DNA from: Microdochium bolleyi | Lineage: Eukaryota > Ascomycota > Sordariomycetes > Xylariales > Microdochiaceae | Direction of reading: 5' to 3' | NCBI GenBank assembly: GCA_001566295.1 | Contig: KQ964248.1 | Coordinates: 3,162,001-3,226,000 of the forward strand | DNA: 64,000 nucleotides | Shown here: positions 11,007-21,087 of the stretch, in pieces | How positions within the stretch are numbered: the first letter of the stretch is position 1 | How the letters are laid out: the number at the start of each line of letters is the position of its first letter | The notes under the pieces: model-generated | Told to the model about the DNA's origin: nothing | Seen by the model: the letters and a program-made list of their open reading frames with translations, nothing else | Database searches by the model: none | Position numbers and translations under genes: made by a program

Positions 11007-13768
11007 TCAGAGCCCACTTGGCTGCAGCCCTGCGTCCCACTCCATGTCCTTTGCGGACTCGATGAGGTTGAACCAGTCGATATCAGCATCAAAGTTCATC
11101 ATCGTGTCGCGCCCACTTTCAAGGTTCATACCAAAGTCGGGCGAAGACGTGTTTCCGGGGTGTCCACTCGTCCACAGCCACGACTCGAACCCCTGGCCCG
11201 GCCCGATGCCGAACGTCGCATCGTCGTTACCACCGAACGTGCCGGTAGACGCTGGGAATCCAGGGGCTGCGCTCCAAGAAGCCTGCTGCTGATGCTGCCC
11301 GTTGAGACTGGCGGCGAGTAAGCTTGTCTCAGGGTCGTGGTAGTCCGACCCGTGATATATACCCGCCGTCGTGCTCACACCAGCGACGGGTTGCGAGAAA
11401 TGACTGAACGAGGCTGCTGAGCTGCCGGTCTGTGTGCCTGACATACCACCATACTGGCCAGGCGCGAGGTCGGATTGCGTAGAGGGCGACGTCGAGTATG
11501 ATTCCGTAGAAACGGTGCTGTCAACAATGATTCGGCGCCAGTGCTCGAGGTAATGCGCCTGGGAGTCGGACCCTGTGACATCGATGCCGTTGCTCCGTGG
11601 TCTAGCCATCCTTGCCTCGTCTTTTTCAATAGCCTGTACTGCTGCAGCATCTGCCCGCAACCTCTGGAGCTCTTTCGCCCGATACTGGCGGCTTTTCGCC
11701 ATGAGCTTCCGCAGCGGCACAATGACCTGGTTGTTCCTTTTGACATGCTGAGGATATTTGGGGATCAGCCACCGGCTGTGCAGTGCGATCCACCCTCTCT
11801 CGGATGTGGGGGACCATGGCCGTCGCAGGACTTGCATGAGGATGTACATGACGGCATACCAATGCGTATATGTCTGACACAGCCAGCGGTATTGGTGGAA
11901 AGCCTTTTCGTCGCTTAGCTCGTGGTTGAACTCGGCCACCTCGATGGCCGAGATCAAGAGCTTCTTGCTGATTTCTTCGGTGCGTGCCGTGTTGGGAGAC
12001 GTCGCGACCACGGGCATATACAGCAGCAACGTAATCTTGGCAATGACGAGCGAGGCAATGACCATGCCCATCCGGTACCTCGCGTTGCTGATCTGCGGCC
12101 CGTAGCGCTCGAGGCTTGCGTAGCTTTCGACTACAAGGCGGCCGTGGTGTTCGATATCGGGAATACCGTCCTTGATCTCGATGGACATGAGCTTGGCAGC
12201 AGCGTGCGCGGTGTCGATGTAGACTATGGGCAGCGTCATGTCCGTGTAACCCTGTCGCTCATGTGGCATCTCCTTGGTTTCTGGCGAGATGTCGTCATCG
12301 TTGATGGCCAGTGGCCTCTTCGTGTCGAAAGTTCCGTCGGGGATAGTCATTTGTGTGCCCTGATCTTCCGAAGATCGTATATCCAAGAGGTACAAGGCCC
12401 ACCAGACGCGGCGCCGCATCTCGATCTCGAAGGGGGTGAGGCCAGGAAAGGAAGAACCATCACGTTGCAGACCTAATGATTGGGCCATCCTGATAGCAAC
12501 ACCCACCATCATCCAGACATAGCGGGGGCTGTCATACCGGCGCACAAGAAACAAGAAAATGGTCAGCGCCTGGACCAGCGACAGGTCGGGCGAGTTGAGA
12601 AAGTCTGCCTGGGCCAGGGCGTATTCAAAGCCCAGCCGGAACTTGAGATTCAGGTCGTTCTGTGTGGTGCCGAAGTTGGCCACAACCTAGTATGTACCTG
12701 TCAGCAAGGCAGCTTGTGCGAGGACCAGACCGCCCTGTTAACGACACTTACATCGTCGGCCTCCATTGAGGTGACTGCAGCATAGTAGATGGAGAACAAG
12801 AGGGCTTCGTCGGACGGGGTCAGACTGCTTGCCCCATGGGTTCGCATGTCCCGGGCCATCTTGTGAATGGTGGGGATGTGCGCGACCTGGACGAACAGGT
12901 TGACGTTCTCGTGAAAAACGTTGATGAGGAAAGGGATCTGAGACGGCAGTGGGCGGAAGTCGTCTAGCTTGGGCAGCGCCGCGCCGCCCAGATTGTGGCG
13001 GAACATGAAGGCATGACGTTCGGCCGGGGTCCTGCCGAGCTCGCGGGTGCTGGCGGACCTGTCCGAGGTGGCCATGCTTGCGGTTGCCGGGCCGGCCTCG
13101 TCGTCGGAAGAGTCCGAGTCGCCCATGGCGTCCATCTCGAGCCCGTCGATCTCATCCTTGATGCGAGACCAGAAGCTGCTGCTGACATAGCGGCTGCTGT
13201 GCGCATCGTCGATGGCCAGACGTCCGAGGTGCAGCGGGACATGACCGGGAGCCACGCCAGGCCGGGACTCGCTGTCGATGGTGGAGCCTCCCGGGCTCGT
13301 GTTGGCTGCGAAGGGCGGGCTGGGGCCAGCACTGCTTGCATTGCTGGCGTGGGCCTGCTGCAGCTGGCTGTTGAGCTCGCGGACGAGAGCCTCGAGGTTG
13401 CGCAGGCGGCCGAGGACCTGTGGAGAGGGGGCGTGCCCATCGCCGGGGTCTCCGGAGGCGAGACCGGGGACGGGGAGGTTGCTGCGGTCGAGGCGGCGGG
13501 CCCAGCGGGGCAGACGGTCGGGCTGGGGCACGACGCAGGGGATGTTTGCGCGGCGGCAGTTTGTGCAGGGCGAGAGCTTGTCGCAGCGGACCTTGCGGGA
13601 GCGGCAGACGGCACAGCTGCGCGGCTTCGTGGAGGCGGCGGCGGCGGCAGGGCTGTCGCTGGGCACTGTCCGGGCGGATGCCGGGCCAGAGGCCGAGGCC
13701 GAGGCCGAGGTGGAGGCGGACACGGAGGCGCCGGCTGGAGAGCCTCGGGAGGGCTCGGACGACTCCAT
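11007..13768 (-). CDS. Zn2Cys6 fungal-type transcription factor with Fungal_trans domain
   Basis: Two exons. Exon 1 runs 13768-12752 and exon 2 runs 12686-11007, joined by a 65-nt phase-0 intron (12687-12751; GTAAGT donor, ACTAG acceptor) to give about 898 residues. The zinc cluster uses Cys 52, 55, 62, 68, 71 and 78 (SCAVCRSRKVRC ... PCTNC), followed by a basic linker and a leucine-rich putative coiled coil (LGRLRNLEALVREL). The Fungal_trans region spans the junction: YYAAVTSMEADD continues to NFGTTQNDLNLKFRLG, then RRRVWWALYLLDIRSS and DDDISPE. The N-terminus before the cluster is Ala/Ser low complexity. The ATG at 13768 is preferred over 13882 because the upstream extension looks non-coding. 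The gene is divergent from an SDR gene at 14159, about 390 nt away. Target unknown. Confidence 0.88.
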
Positions 13769-14158
13769 CGTGAGGGCGTGGGCTGCGACGCTGCAGAGGA
13801 TTGGGAGAGGACGGCCCGGGCAGGTCTGCAGGTGACGCGCGCGAGTGGTGATGGGGCCGGCGGGTGCCTGGAGAGGCGGCACGCTGCAGGCTCCAGGATG
13901 GCAGCGGGACGGCCAGTGCGGGCGGGGTCGCGGAGCTACGCCTGCCTACCTTACTTTCATGTGCCTTCCCTTATCGCCACACACCTCGACTCGGCCCAGT
14001 CGATGCAGCGGACGAGGTGCACATTGCGCCCTTGGACAGATCCTCGTGAGTTCTGCACACCTGCCTGGCTGATGCCACTACTGCTTCAACATCGCCATCC
14101 ACACGCCTGCAACCCGGCAACACTCGTGTTGCCCGCACGACATCACACAACGCTCGTC

Positions 14159-15151
14159 ATGGCTTCCATCTTGGCCGGTCTCCGCGAGTGGTTCTCTGTA
14201 GCCGCCACTCCCCCGGGCTTGCTCACCACATTCGGTGCCCTGTGGTGCCTCAACGTTGCCCGTCACGTTGCCTCGCTGCTCTGGCTGCACTTGCGGCCCT
14301 CGAGCCTCGATCGCTACCTCGTCACCACCTCCGGCCGCCCGGCCTGGGCTCTTGTCACCGGTGCCACAGGCGGTATGGGCACCGCCTTCACCCACCAGCT
14401 TGCCTCTCGCGGCTTCAACCTCGTTCTCCACGGCCGCGATGCCACCAAGCTCAACGCCGCACGCGACAAGCTCGCCTCGGCGCATCCCAGCTGCCAGATT
14501 CGCACTATCCTTCTGGATGCAGCGACATCCTTCTCGGCTGGCGGCTCCGCTTCAGACACCTGGCTGCAGCCCCTGCACGACATCGACCTCACCGTGCTCG
14601 TCAACAATGCCGGCGGTTTCACCGAGGTCGCCCGGGGCACACTTGATGCCCTCAGCGCCGATAGGCTTATCGGAGACGCGGCTATCAACGTCATGTTCCC
14701 AACGCTTCTCATCCGCCAGGCCATCCCGTTGCTCAAGCGCAGCGGCCGCGGCCTCATTCTCAACGTCGGCTCCCTCGCCGACCAGGGCGCTCCACTGCTA
14801 GGCATCTACCCGGGCAGCAAGGGCGGCATGGCCATCTTGGCACCCCAGCTGAACCGCGAGATGCTTCTCCAGGGCATCGACATCGAGGTGTTGCACGTGC
14901 AGCTGGGGACCGTCTACCACGAGACGCAGAGCATCGTGGCTTCGCCGTCGCTGTTTGTCCCGGACGCGAGATCCGTCGTCCGTGCCGCGCTGTCAAAAGT
15001 TGGCTGTGGCAGGCACGTGGTTGTCGGCCACTGGGCGCACTCGCTGCAGTTCCATGCCCTGATGCTTGCGCCCATGTCTGTCATTGACCGTGCCCTGATC
15101 GACAGCATGACTCAGCTTAATATGGAAGACAAGGACGCGAAGCAAGAGTAG
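14159..15151 (+). CDS. Membrane-anchored short-chain dehydrogenase, 3-ketoacyl-reductase/17beta-HSD type
   Basis: 330 residues, intronless. The N-terminus has one hydrophobic segment (about residues 20-46), then the Rossmann motif TGATGGMG (67-74), NNAG (149-152) and the catalytic triad Ser205, Tyr217 and Lys221 (YPGSK). The layout resembles HSD17B12/Ifa38-like very-long-chain 3-ketoacyl-CoA reductases, which are ER-anchored and use NADPH. It could equally be a secondary-metabolism SDR. The ORF extends 5' to 12995 without a stop, but that extension is antisense to the zinc-cluster gene. The ATG at 14159 (CGTCATGGCT) is the natural start. It shares an intergenic region with the zinc-cluster gene at 13768. 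Confidence 0.85.
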   Translation: MASILAGLREWFSVAATPPGLLTTFGALWCLNVARHVASLLWLHLRPSSLDRYLVTTSGRPAWALVTGATGGMGTAFTHQLASRGFNLVLHGRDATKLNAARDKLASAHPSCQIRTILLDAATSFSAGGSASDTWLQPLHDIDLTVLVNNAGGFTEVARGTLDALSADRLIGDAAINVMFPTLLIRQAIPLLKRSGRGLILNVGSLADQGAPLLGIYPGSKGGMAILAPQLNREMLLQGIDIEVLHVQLGTVYHETQSIVASPSLFVPDARSVVRAALSKVGCGRHVVVGHWAHSLQFHALMLAPMSVIDRALIDSMTQLNMEDKDAKQE

Positions 15152-15331
15152 CACTCGTGTCTGTTGAGGGACCGGAGGCACCGATTCACGATAATCGAGA
15201 AGAAGCATCACCATATAGCAAATCACTCTCGGATTGCATGACCACGATAAAGCAGTAAACTAGCCATCCCACCGCTCAACATCATCTGCAACCCAACCCT
15301 TCATCCTCTTCGATCACCCCGTATGCTCTGC

Positions 15332-15722
15332 TTAGCAGCAGCGAGTAATGAGCTCGCCACGACGACCCAGGCCGCAGCAGTACAGTTCGTGGAACTCCTC
15401 GTCGGGCATAGCAACGGGGTTGCGCTTCTGGACCTCAGGGGTCTCCGCGGAACGGCGGCAGCAGCGCGTGTTGAGCTCCCCGCGGCGCCCGAGGCCGCAG
15501 CAGTATAGCTCGCTGAATTCACCATCGCTCAGGGCCGTGGTATCGCGGACAGTGACTGTAGGTGTTATTTGATAGTTAGTACAGACAATGTAGCCAGCTG
15601 GACAGACGTCGAGGCTAAGGCAATATCTTGGGGTCAGTAAGGCCCAACTGACCATCCTTAGGAGCAGCGGTGGCAAAACTGGCAAGTAGAGCCACGACGG
15701 CAGCGATGTTGGTGATCTGCAT
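15332..15722 (-). CDS. Secreted repeat-containing peptide precursor (candidate Kex2-processed RiPP precursor)
   Basis: Two exons (15722-15653 and 15555-15332) joined by a 97-nt phase-1 intron with GTCAGT donor, perfect TACTAAC branch and CACCTACAG acceptor. The product has 97 residues. Residues 1-20 form a classic signal peptide (hydrophobic AAVVALLASFATAA core). The rest holds two 20-residue repeats, 37-56 and 78-97, sharing ELYCCGLGRRGEL and ending in TRCC. All eight cysteines lie in the repeats. Dibasic sites fall inside each repeat (RR) and between them (RR at 57-58, KR at 67-68). A signal peptide, tandem cores and KR sites are the layout of fungal Kex2-processed and dikaritin precursors. 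The UstYa gene lies 1.3 kb upstream in divergent orientation. The mature product is unknown. Alternatives are an unmodified disulfide-rich secreted peptide, an effector-like protein or a peptide signal. Confidence 0.72.
15335..15388 (-). repeat. Second coding repeat of the peptide precursor
   Basis: 54 nt encoding residues 80-97 of the precursor. It aligns codon for codon with 15458-15511. Nine of 18 codons differ, eight synonymously and one changing Asn to Ile. Confidence 0.9.
15458..15511 (-). repeat. First coding repeat of the peptide precursor
   Basis: 54 nt encoding residues 39-56, offset by exactly 41 codons from the second repeat. It is followed by the dibasic-flanked spacer RRSAETPEVQKR. 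Confidence 0.9.
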
Positions 15723-17029
15723 GATGGCAGTAATAATGATGTGACGCTTTCACAATGTACAAAGTCTTAGAAGTAGTTGCGGCGGAGGATGAACTCGTGA
15801 TTGCAACATCGAGTCGACGTATGACACGAGACCGGGTCACCTGCTTATATAGACCGAAATTTGTATTCCCCTCGGCAAGCCAAGGCCGCGAGTACGCATG
15901 GCTCCTTCCCCTGCACGCAGTCTTGTCGGTCATAGAGGCGATCGGCGAAAGTTGCATTTGGCTCTGCAGCAAGCCTCTACCCCTTGACAAGGTAGAAATA
16001 CTCTGCCCTGGTTCTTCCCTTGCAATGTTCCCAGTGTCATTCACTCGTATCTGTCGGGAAAGAGGCAGCCGAACCTTGACGTGAAGATCTGCGTGACGCA
16101 GAGATCCTGCAAAGATGAGACGGCGTGGCCGAAGGAGGCAGGTCGTGATAGTCCGCCATGCACCAAGTGCGGCACGTCGTTCTCGCGGGCCAATGGACGG
16201 GAATCATGAGTGTTTCCCGATCTTCCGTGATAGGACCAAGCCCCATCAACAGAGCGGAGTGCAACTCCTCGCGGAGCGAGCTCGGTTCCGAGGGTTGCTG
16301 ACGACGTTACATTCGCCGCACGATGGCTCGTAGGGGAATGGTGGTCCTCCATACGATCTGCGATGCCACACTCCTCGCTTTACGAGGAAGCCGGGGGGCC
16401 AGGCTCGGGAGCGGGGAAAACATAGTCTTATCGTGTCAGTCTGCACGTGTGTTCTCGGAGATAGTTATCAGTCAAGGTTGGTGCTTTTGCGGAGGTCAAT
16501 GTGAAATTGGTTCAGGGCTTGCCCAGATAGTCAAGATAACATGGGAGTTTAATGACCAACTGGGAGGCGGCAAGCTGACCCAGGTCAGCGCCGACCGTCG
16601 GAACAAGCATTGCCACGGTATCGGCGTGTTCTTGGCAGTGCTTGGCCTCGGGGCCAAGGCCGTCGTTCTCTGTGAAAACACGGAGACTTGCCACCCATCA
16701 CGTCTGACATGCCATGGCGTCAGCAAGCTGACCCGCCCCTTGCCCCTATCTCCCCGCCATCGTCTGAGATGTTCGCAGTCCGGATCAGGCAGCTGCTAGT
16801 GCATGCAGTGAATCCTTCGGTGCAACAGTACTCCACGTCCGCATCTCCATGGTGTGGGACCTCTCCCCACATACTTCCTCCACGGTATCACGCCTGGACG
16901 AGTGTGTGAGTCCGAGTGCTCGTGAGATCTCTTGACTTGCGAGCGTTGCGGGCTGGCACTAGTCTCCTCTCCGAAACTTCCTCTCAAGGCAGACCCTCAA
17001 TCACCTGTGCTTCCTTGTCTTCAGCCAAA
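15723..17029. other. Divergent intergenic region between precursor and UstYa gene
   Basis: Should carry the promoters of both genes. Apart from the TATA-like element listed next, no gene is recognised. The 158-codon frame at 16323-16799 has no coding character that I can defend. Confidence 0.5.
15844..15851 (-). promoter_or_regulatory. TATA-box-like element of the peptide-precursor gene
   Basis: On the minus strand this reads TATATAAG, about 120 nt upstream of the precursor ATG. That distance and sequence fit a strong, regulated TATA promoter, common for small secreted proteins in fungi. This is inference from position only. Confidence 0.45.
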
Positions 17030-17969
17030 ATGGACCGTCTGCGAGACTTGGTTGGTGATGAGAGATATGAGAAACTCGACCTCGAGGATGGCGATGTACC
17101 TGAACAAGCCGAGGAGGACCGTCGCATCTCCGTGCGGAGACCTTCATTGGTCTCAAGGACGGCTGTGATATTCAACATCTTGTTCCTCGCCCTCAACGTC
17201 TTTACGTTCTTGAAGCTTCACAGTATCATCCCGCAAGCGCGGAACCAGAAGCTCCGCGAGCAGTCCTTCTACTGTATGTTCACGACTCCTGTATAGTCCA
17301 TCCCCCAGCCGAACATGAGCTTACCACCATTATCACCACCGCGAAGCCCCGATCTTCGACCGCCTTGACATCCCCACCACAGCTCGCACCATCAACGCCT
17401 CCCTCGCCGACGAGGATGACTCCATCTGGCGCAAGGAGCCCTCGCCCGAGGTTGACGCGGCCTGGGACCGCGTCTCGCAGCTGGGCTACCACACCATCAG
17501 CACCGCCGACGTTGTCGCGCTGGGCAAGGATCCGGCGCTCACCGTCCGCGCCCCGCCGTCCTGGGACCGCGGGCCCGACGCACACATTGTGCAGATTGAC
17601 ATGACGCACCAGATCCACTGCCTCAACGCGGTCCGCAAGGCCATGTACCCCGAATACTACCCGCCGACGCGGAAGCTGATGCGGGACGCAGGCCACCCGC
17701 AGCACTGCGTGCACGTGCTGCTGCAGAACCTGCTGTGCGACGCGAGCGTCAACGTCATGACGTACAACTGGATGGAGACGCAGCGCAATCCGTTCCCGGA
17801 CATGAGCATCCAGCGGCAGTGCCGCGACTACGAGGCCGTGCTGGACTGGCACGAGCGCAACCTCGTGCCGCTGACGGACAAGGTCGCGAGACCCGCGGGC
17901 GCGAAGGAGGTGAAGCTCACGCCGAAGCTGAGGGAAGTGCTGGAAGCGCATAAGGGGCATGAGGATTGA
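17030..17969 (+). CDS. UstYa-family (DUF3328) oxidative cyclisation protein
   Basis: Two exons (17030-17273 and 17347-17969) joined by a 73-nt phase-1 intron (GTATGT donor, CGCGAAG acceptor) give 288 residues. Order: charged cytosolic N-terminus, one transmembrane helix (about 44-62), the YSPIF entry motif of the family at the exon junction, then the lumenal domain with HQIHC (169-173) and a second HC motif at 201-202, followed by C212. HxxHC plus a second HC are the metal-binding signature of UstYa proteins, which perform oxidative macrocyclisation of RiPP cores (ustiloxins, phomopsins, asperipin) and oxidations in other pathways. The second motif reads HCVHVLLQ rather than the common HC-x4-R form. 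The nearest gene is the repeat peptide precursor, a natural substrate candidate. Confidence 0.88.
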
Positions 17970-18418
17970 CGGGTCCAAGTATTGGTTTGGTGATGAATAT
18001 TTCAGATGGTACAGAGGTTTGAACTTGCCAAGACCTGCACAAACATGGTGTCAAGCAAAATCCTCCCCCAAGAAAATTAAGGTTAAGAACAGTATCGAAA
18101 GAGTGCGGCTCTGAAAGTAGTCTTGGGTGCCCATGCGGTTCCTTCCGGACAGCCTCTTCCCCGAACACCGTTTATACAAGTACGCCCTAGTCAGCCAGCA
18201 ATAATTACCGACGGGTAGAATGAAAGGGCTGCCCGCCGAAGTCCCTCTTTCCCACGATCGCCCCGTGTCATGTACTCATTACCTGCAATACGTTGATCAC
18301 TGCTGCTGCTTTGTCGAACAGAAGTTGTTCTTGGCATGTTCCGTCCGTAGTGAGACAACCCAGACTATAAGGGATCTTCGCTTTTGTATTGGGGTGTGGG
18401 AGGACGACACCGTTAATG
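17970..18418. other. Intergenic region between convergent genes, no gene seen
   Basis: About 450 nt between the 3' ends of the UstYa gene and the rhodopsin-domain gene. Only 3' UTR and terminator sequence would be expected. Confidence 0.5.
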
Positions 18419-19836
18419 TTATTCTACATGTTGTCGTGCTTCGTTGGCACTCTGTAGTCTCTCCTCCGGTGCGAGTTCGGTAAGCTCGACCTGGTACGAA
18501 TAGTCCGCCCTGATTCCTCCAGCCAGGCCCTTTTGCGACTCCTTATCCTCCGACCCGCCGTCCCCGAGCCGCCGCCAGTCTCCCTCGCCCTGCGCGAAGA
18601 TGGTCGTCGTCGAGAGACCCGTCTCGGTTGGGCTTCTGTAGCCGCGTCCCCTGGACCGCGAACCCCTGAAGTTCGGGGCGCTGCCGATGGTCACGATATC
18701 CGAGTTGTTGTTATTATTGTTGTTGTTATTGTTCTTCGGCTCGGACCGGCCGCCCGCTCCGAGGTAATTGTCCGAGTCGCTGTTCATGCGCATGCGCACG
18801 AACAGAATGCGAAGAGAGGGGATGGAGCCCGCAATCAGACCGATGGCGGACTCAACGTTGGACCAGAGAACAATGTTGCCGACGTGGTCTGTGACGTGCG
18901 TCGTTAGTGCACGTTATCAGACTCCTTAAGCTTCGCGGCACTTACATGGCAGGTTCTCGGTGGGATTCCTATAGGACTCGATGGATGGTGCCCGGATCAT
19001 CGTAGAGATACAAGCGCTGGGTTCGCAAGATGTTAGAAATGAGATCCGTCATCATCACATTGTGTGTGGTGAGATACTCACAGCGACCCGAATGACAAGA
19101 GTAGGCCACAGAGGATCTTATTCCTCCATACCATCTGCATCCTCCACAATAGGAACGCCGGTAGAGCCGCACATGCCATGTCCGTGAAGATTGCGATCGT
19201 GGTCGAGATGTATCCCAGAGCGACGATGACGCCGGCTGGGAAACACGACGCCTGCCCCTTGGCGACGAGGCTGGTGTCCCAGTTTGCCTGGATGGGGCGA
19301 CACAGCACGATCAGGCCCGCGAACGTGATGAGCCACGACGCGACGGTCATGACGAGCAGGACGTACACGCAGACGCGAAAGTACTTCCTAGCCTCGGCAA
19401 TCCGGAGCAGCGTGACGCAGATGGAGCTCTTGATCATGCCCAAGCACCACGTGTACAGCAGCAGCCAGATGAGCTGCCACATGCGCGAGTTCATTTGCAT
19501 CTTGTCGTTCAGCTCCGCATCGCGCGTGCCCAGCCCGGCTCGGGCGCCCTCACAGGCCAGACCGATGCCGGTGATGTATAATATCTAGTGACATGAACGA
19601 CCTGGTCAGCACGATCTCGTCCGAAGAATCCGTCTGCCGTCCGGAGCGACACTTACCAGACCACCCAGCATGAGGCCATCGTCGAGCCCAAAAGCGCGGG
19701 AATTGACTCGGACCCATGTCCGCAGGAGCACCGTCGCTGCCGAGAGCGTGCCGCCCGCGACGGACACGGCAACAATCGCTAGGCCTTTGTCCTTGAGCAC
19801 CGGAACATGCGACTGCGACGGGTCGACTACTGACAT
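18419..19836 (-). CDS. Pth11-like seven-TM rhodopsin-domain protein
   Basis: Four exons with introns at 19585-19656 (72 nt, phase 0), 19017-19081 (65 nt, phase 2) and 18889-18945 (57 nt, phase 1). The translation has the fungal rhodopsin-domain layout: a short exterior N-terminus, TM helices beginning GLAIVAVSVAGGTL, the LRTWVRVNSRAFGLDDGLML loop, MWQLIWLLLYTWCLGMIKSSICVTLLRI, CRPIQANWD, and LPYHVGNIVLWSNVESAIGLIAGSIPSLR across the last junction. The cytosolic tail carries a run of about ten Asn encoded by a trinucleotide repeat near 18704-18730. The family includes plasma-membrane GPCR-like proteins (Pth11 group) and many uncharacterised proteins. The ligand is unknown. It lies next to the UstYa/peptide pair, and whether it belongs functionally is open. 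Confidence 0.85.
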
Positions 19837-21087
19837 GATTAGGGCCCGAACGCAAGGCTGAAGGTTCCCGGCGGAACTCGAAAGTCAATGGTGAAAGGGG
19901 GAATCTTTGATAAAAGTTTAATATTGTCCGAAGGAGGTGGTAGTCCTGTCGGGGCGCTCGCTGGCAGCGGCATCTGCCCGTCATGTCCGATGCAGCAAGC
20001 ACGCTGTGCCTCTGGCCTGGCGGGCACGTTCCGGCCCAGGGGCTGCCGATCACCACGGGCCGCTCTCGCACGACTTGCTTCTGTTGGCCAAGCCCTTGGA
20101 GCAGCAGAGTGACAACTGCCCACACAGAAGGGCATTGGGGGCGGCAGTCCTCAGGACCAGCCTGATGCATGCCGTGGTAAACTCTATTCTCCTGACTCGA
20201 GCCGACAAGGATCATGAGCCGGGTCTTTGCGGTGGGCTGCAGCATTTGCACCACGCATTCGCATTCGACCCTGGACCCCTTTTCGGTGATCTGCGAAAGA
20301 CAGGCTCGCGTTGGGAGCTCTTATGGATATTGATTGACCCCAAGCGCTACTGACCGTTATGCCGCGGATAGCGCATGCGCACCATGACACGAGGGACATA
20401 TGAATGCCGGCACTAATGCTCACACACGCACACACGCTCACATATGACAACATCACCAGCAACAGGGGAGAATCCCTGATCACTTCAGGCCAGCGGCTAA
20501 ACATGTGCAGGGGTGCCCCGCGGGCCCCCGAAACTAGAACCAGAACCGCGGATCTCAGGACTGAGTTTGCATATGCATGTGCCTCTTGTCAATCGGCAGT
20601 CCGGCATAAGTTGAGTCTGTTCACCATGCTCGACGCCACGGCAGGGAAATCCCTGGTAGTGTTGCCTAGCTTCAGGCCCAACTCCAGCATCATTCTTGCT
20701 TGCATACTATAGGTCCGGAGCAAGCCACCGAGGTCACAGTTGACAGGTCGTCTGAAGCCCCTGGCTCCTCCTGTGGGGATGTGCGTCCGTAATGTGGCTG
20801 CTGACAGAACCACCACTGCAGGGATGTAAGCCACCTCACCTGTGTCTGCCGAGGAACGAGCCGAGATGAGACGAGATCTCTCTCCGTTGCAGAAGCCAGC
20901 TCTGGGGTTCCTGGTTGCCACGAGTCACAACCTCGCGACAAGAGAGAGAACGTACGACTTGTGAAGCTCGGACAATCTCCAACCAAAGCCACTTTGCTGG
21001 CTTTCCCGTCTTTTGCACTACCGCTTTCGAGATACAAGGATACCGTACCTGCCTCTGTCCACGAGCAGGTCATGTCTTAAGTCCGCA
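19837..21087. other. Intergenic region, no gene seen
   Basis: About 1.25 kb between the divergent rhodopsin-domain gene and SDR gene. It should contain both promoters. No frame in it looks coding. Confidence 0.5.

Noticed and set aside
12995..14158. N-terminal extension of the SDR frame at 14159
   Set aside because: It is antisense to the zinc-cluster exon at 12752-13768 and composed of Gly/Arg/Ala-rich shadow sequence. The natural ATG is at 14159.
15332..15722. Alpha-factor-like mating pheromone precursor
   Set aside because: The signal peptide, repeats and KR sites fit, but the repeat lacks the W-C-x-G-Q-x-C-W type core known from Sordariomycete pheromones and carries four Cys per unit. 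Not fully excluded, only less likely.
16323..16799. 158-codon plus-strand frame between precursor and UstYa gene
   Set aside because: No domain, no plausible composition, and it lies in a divergent promoter region.
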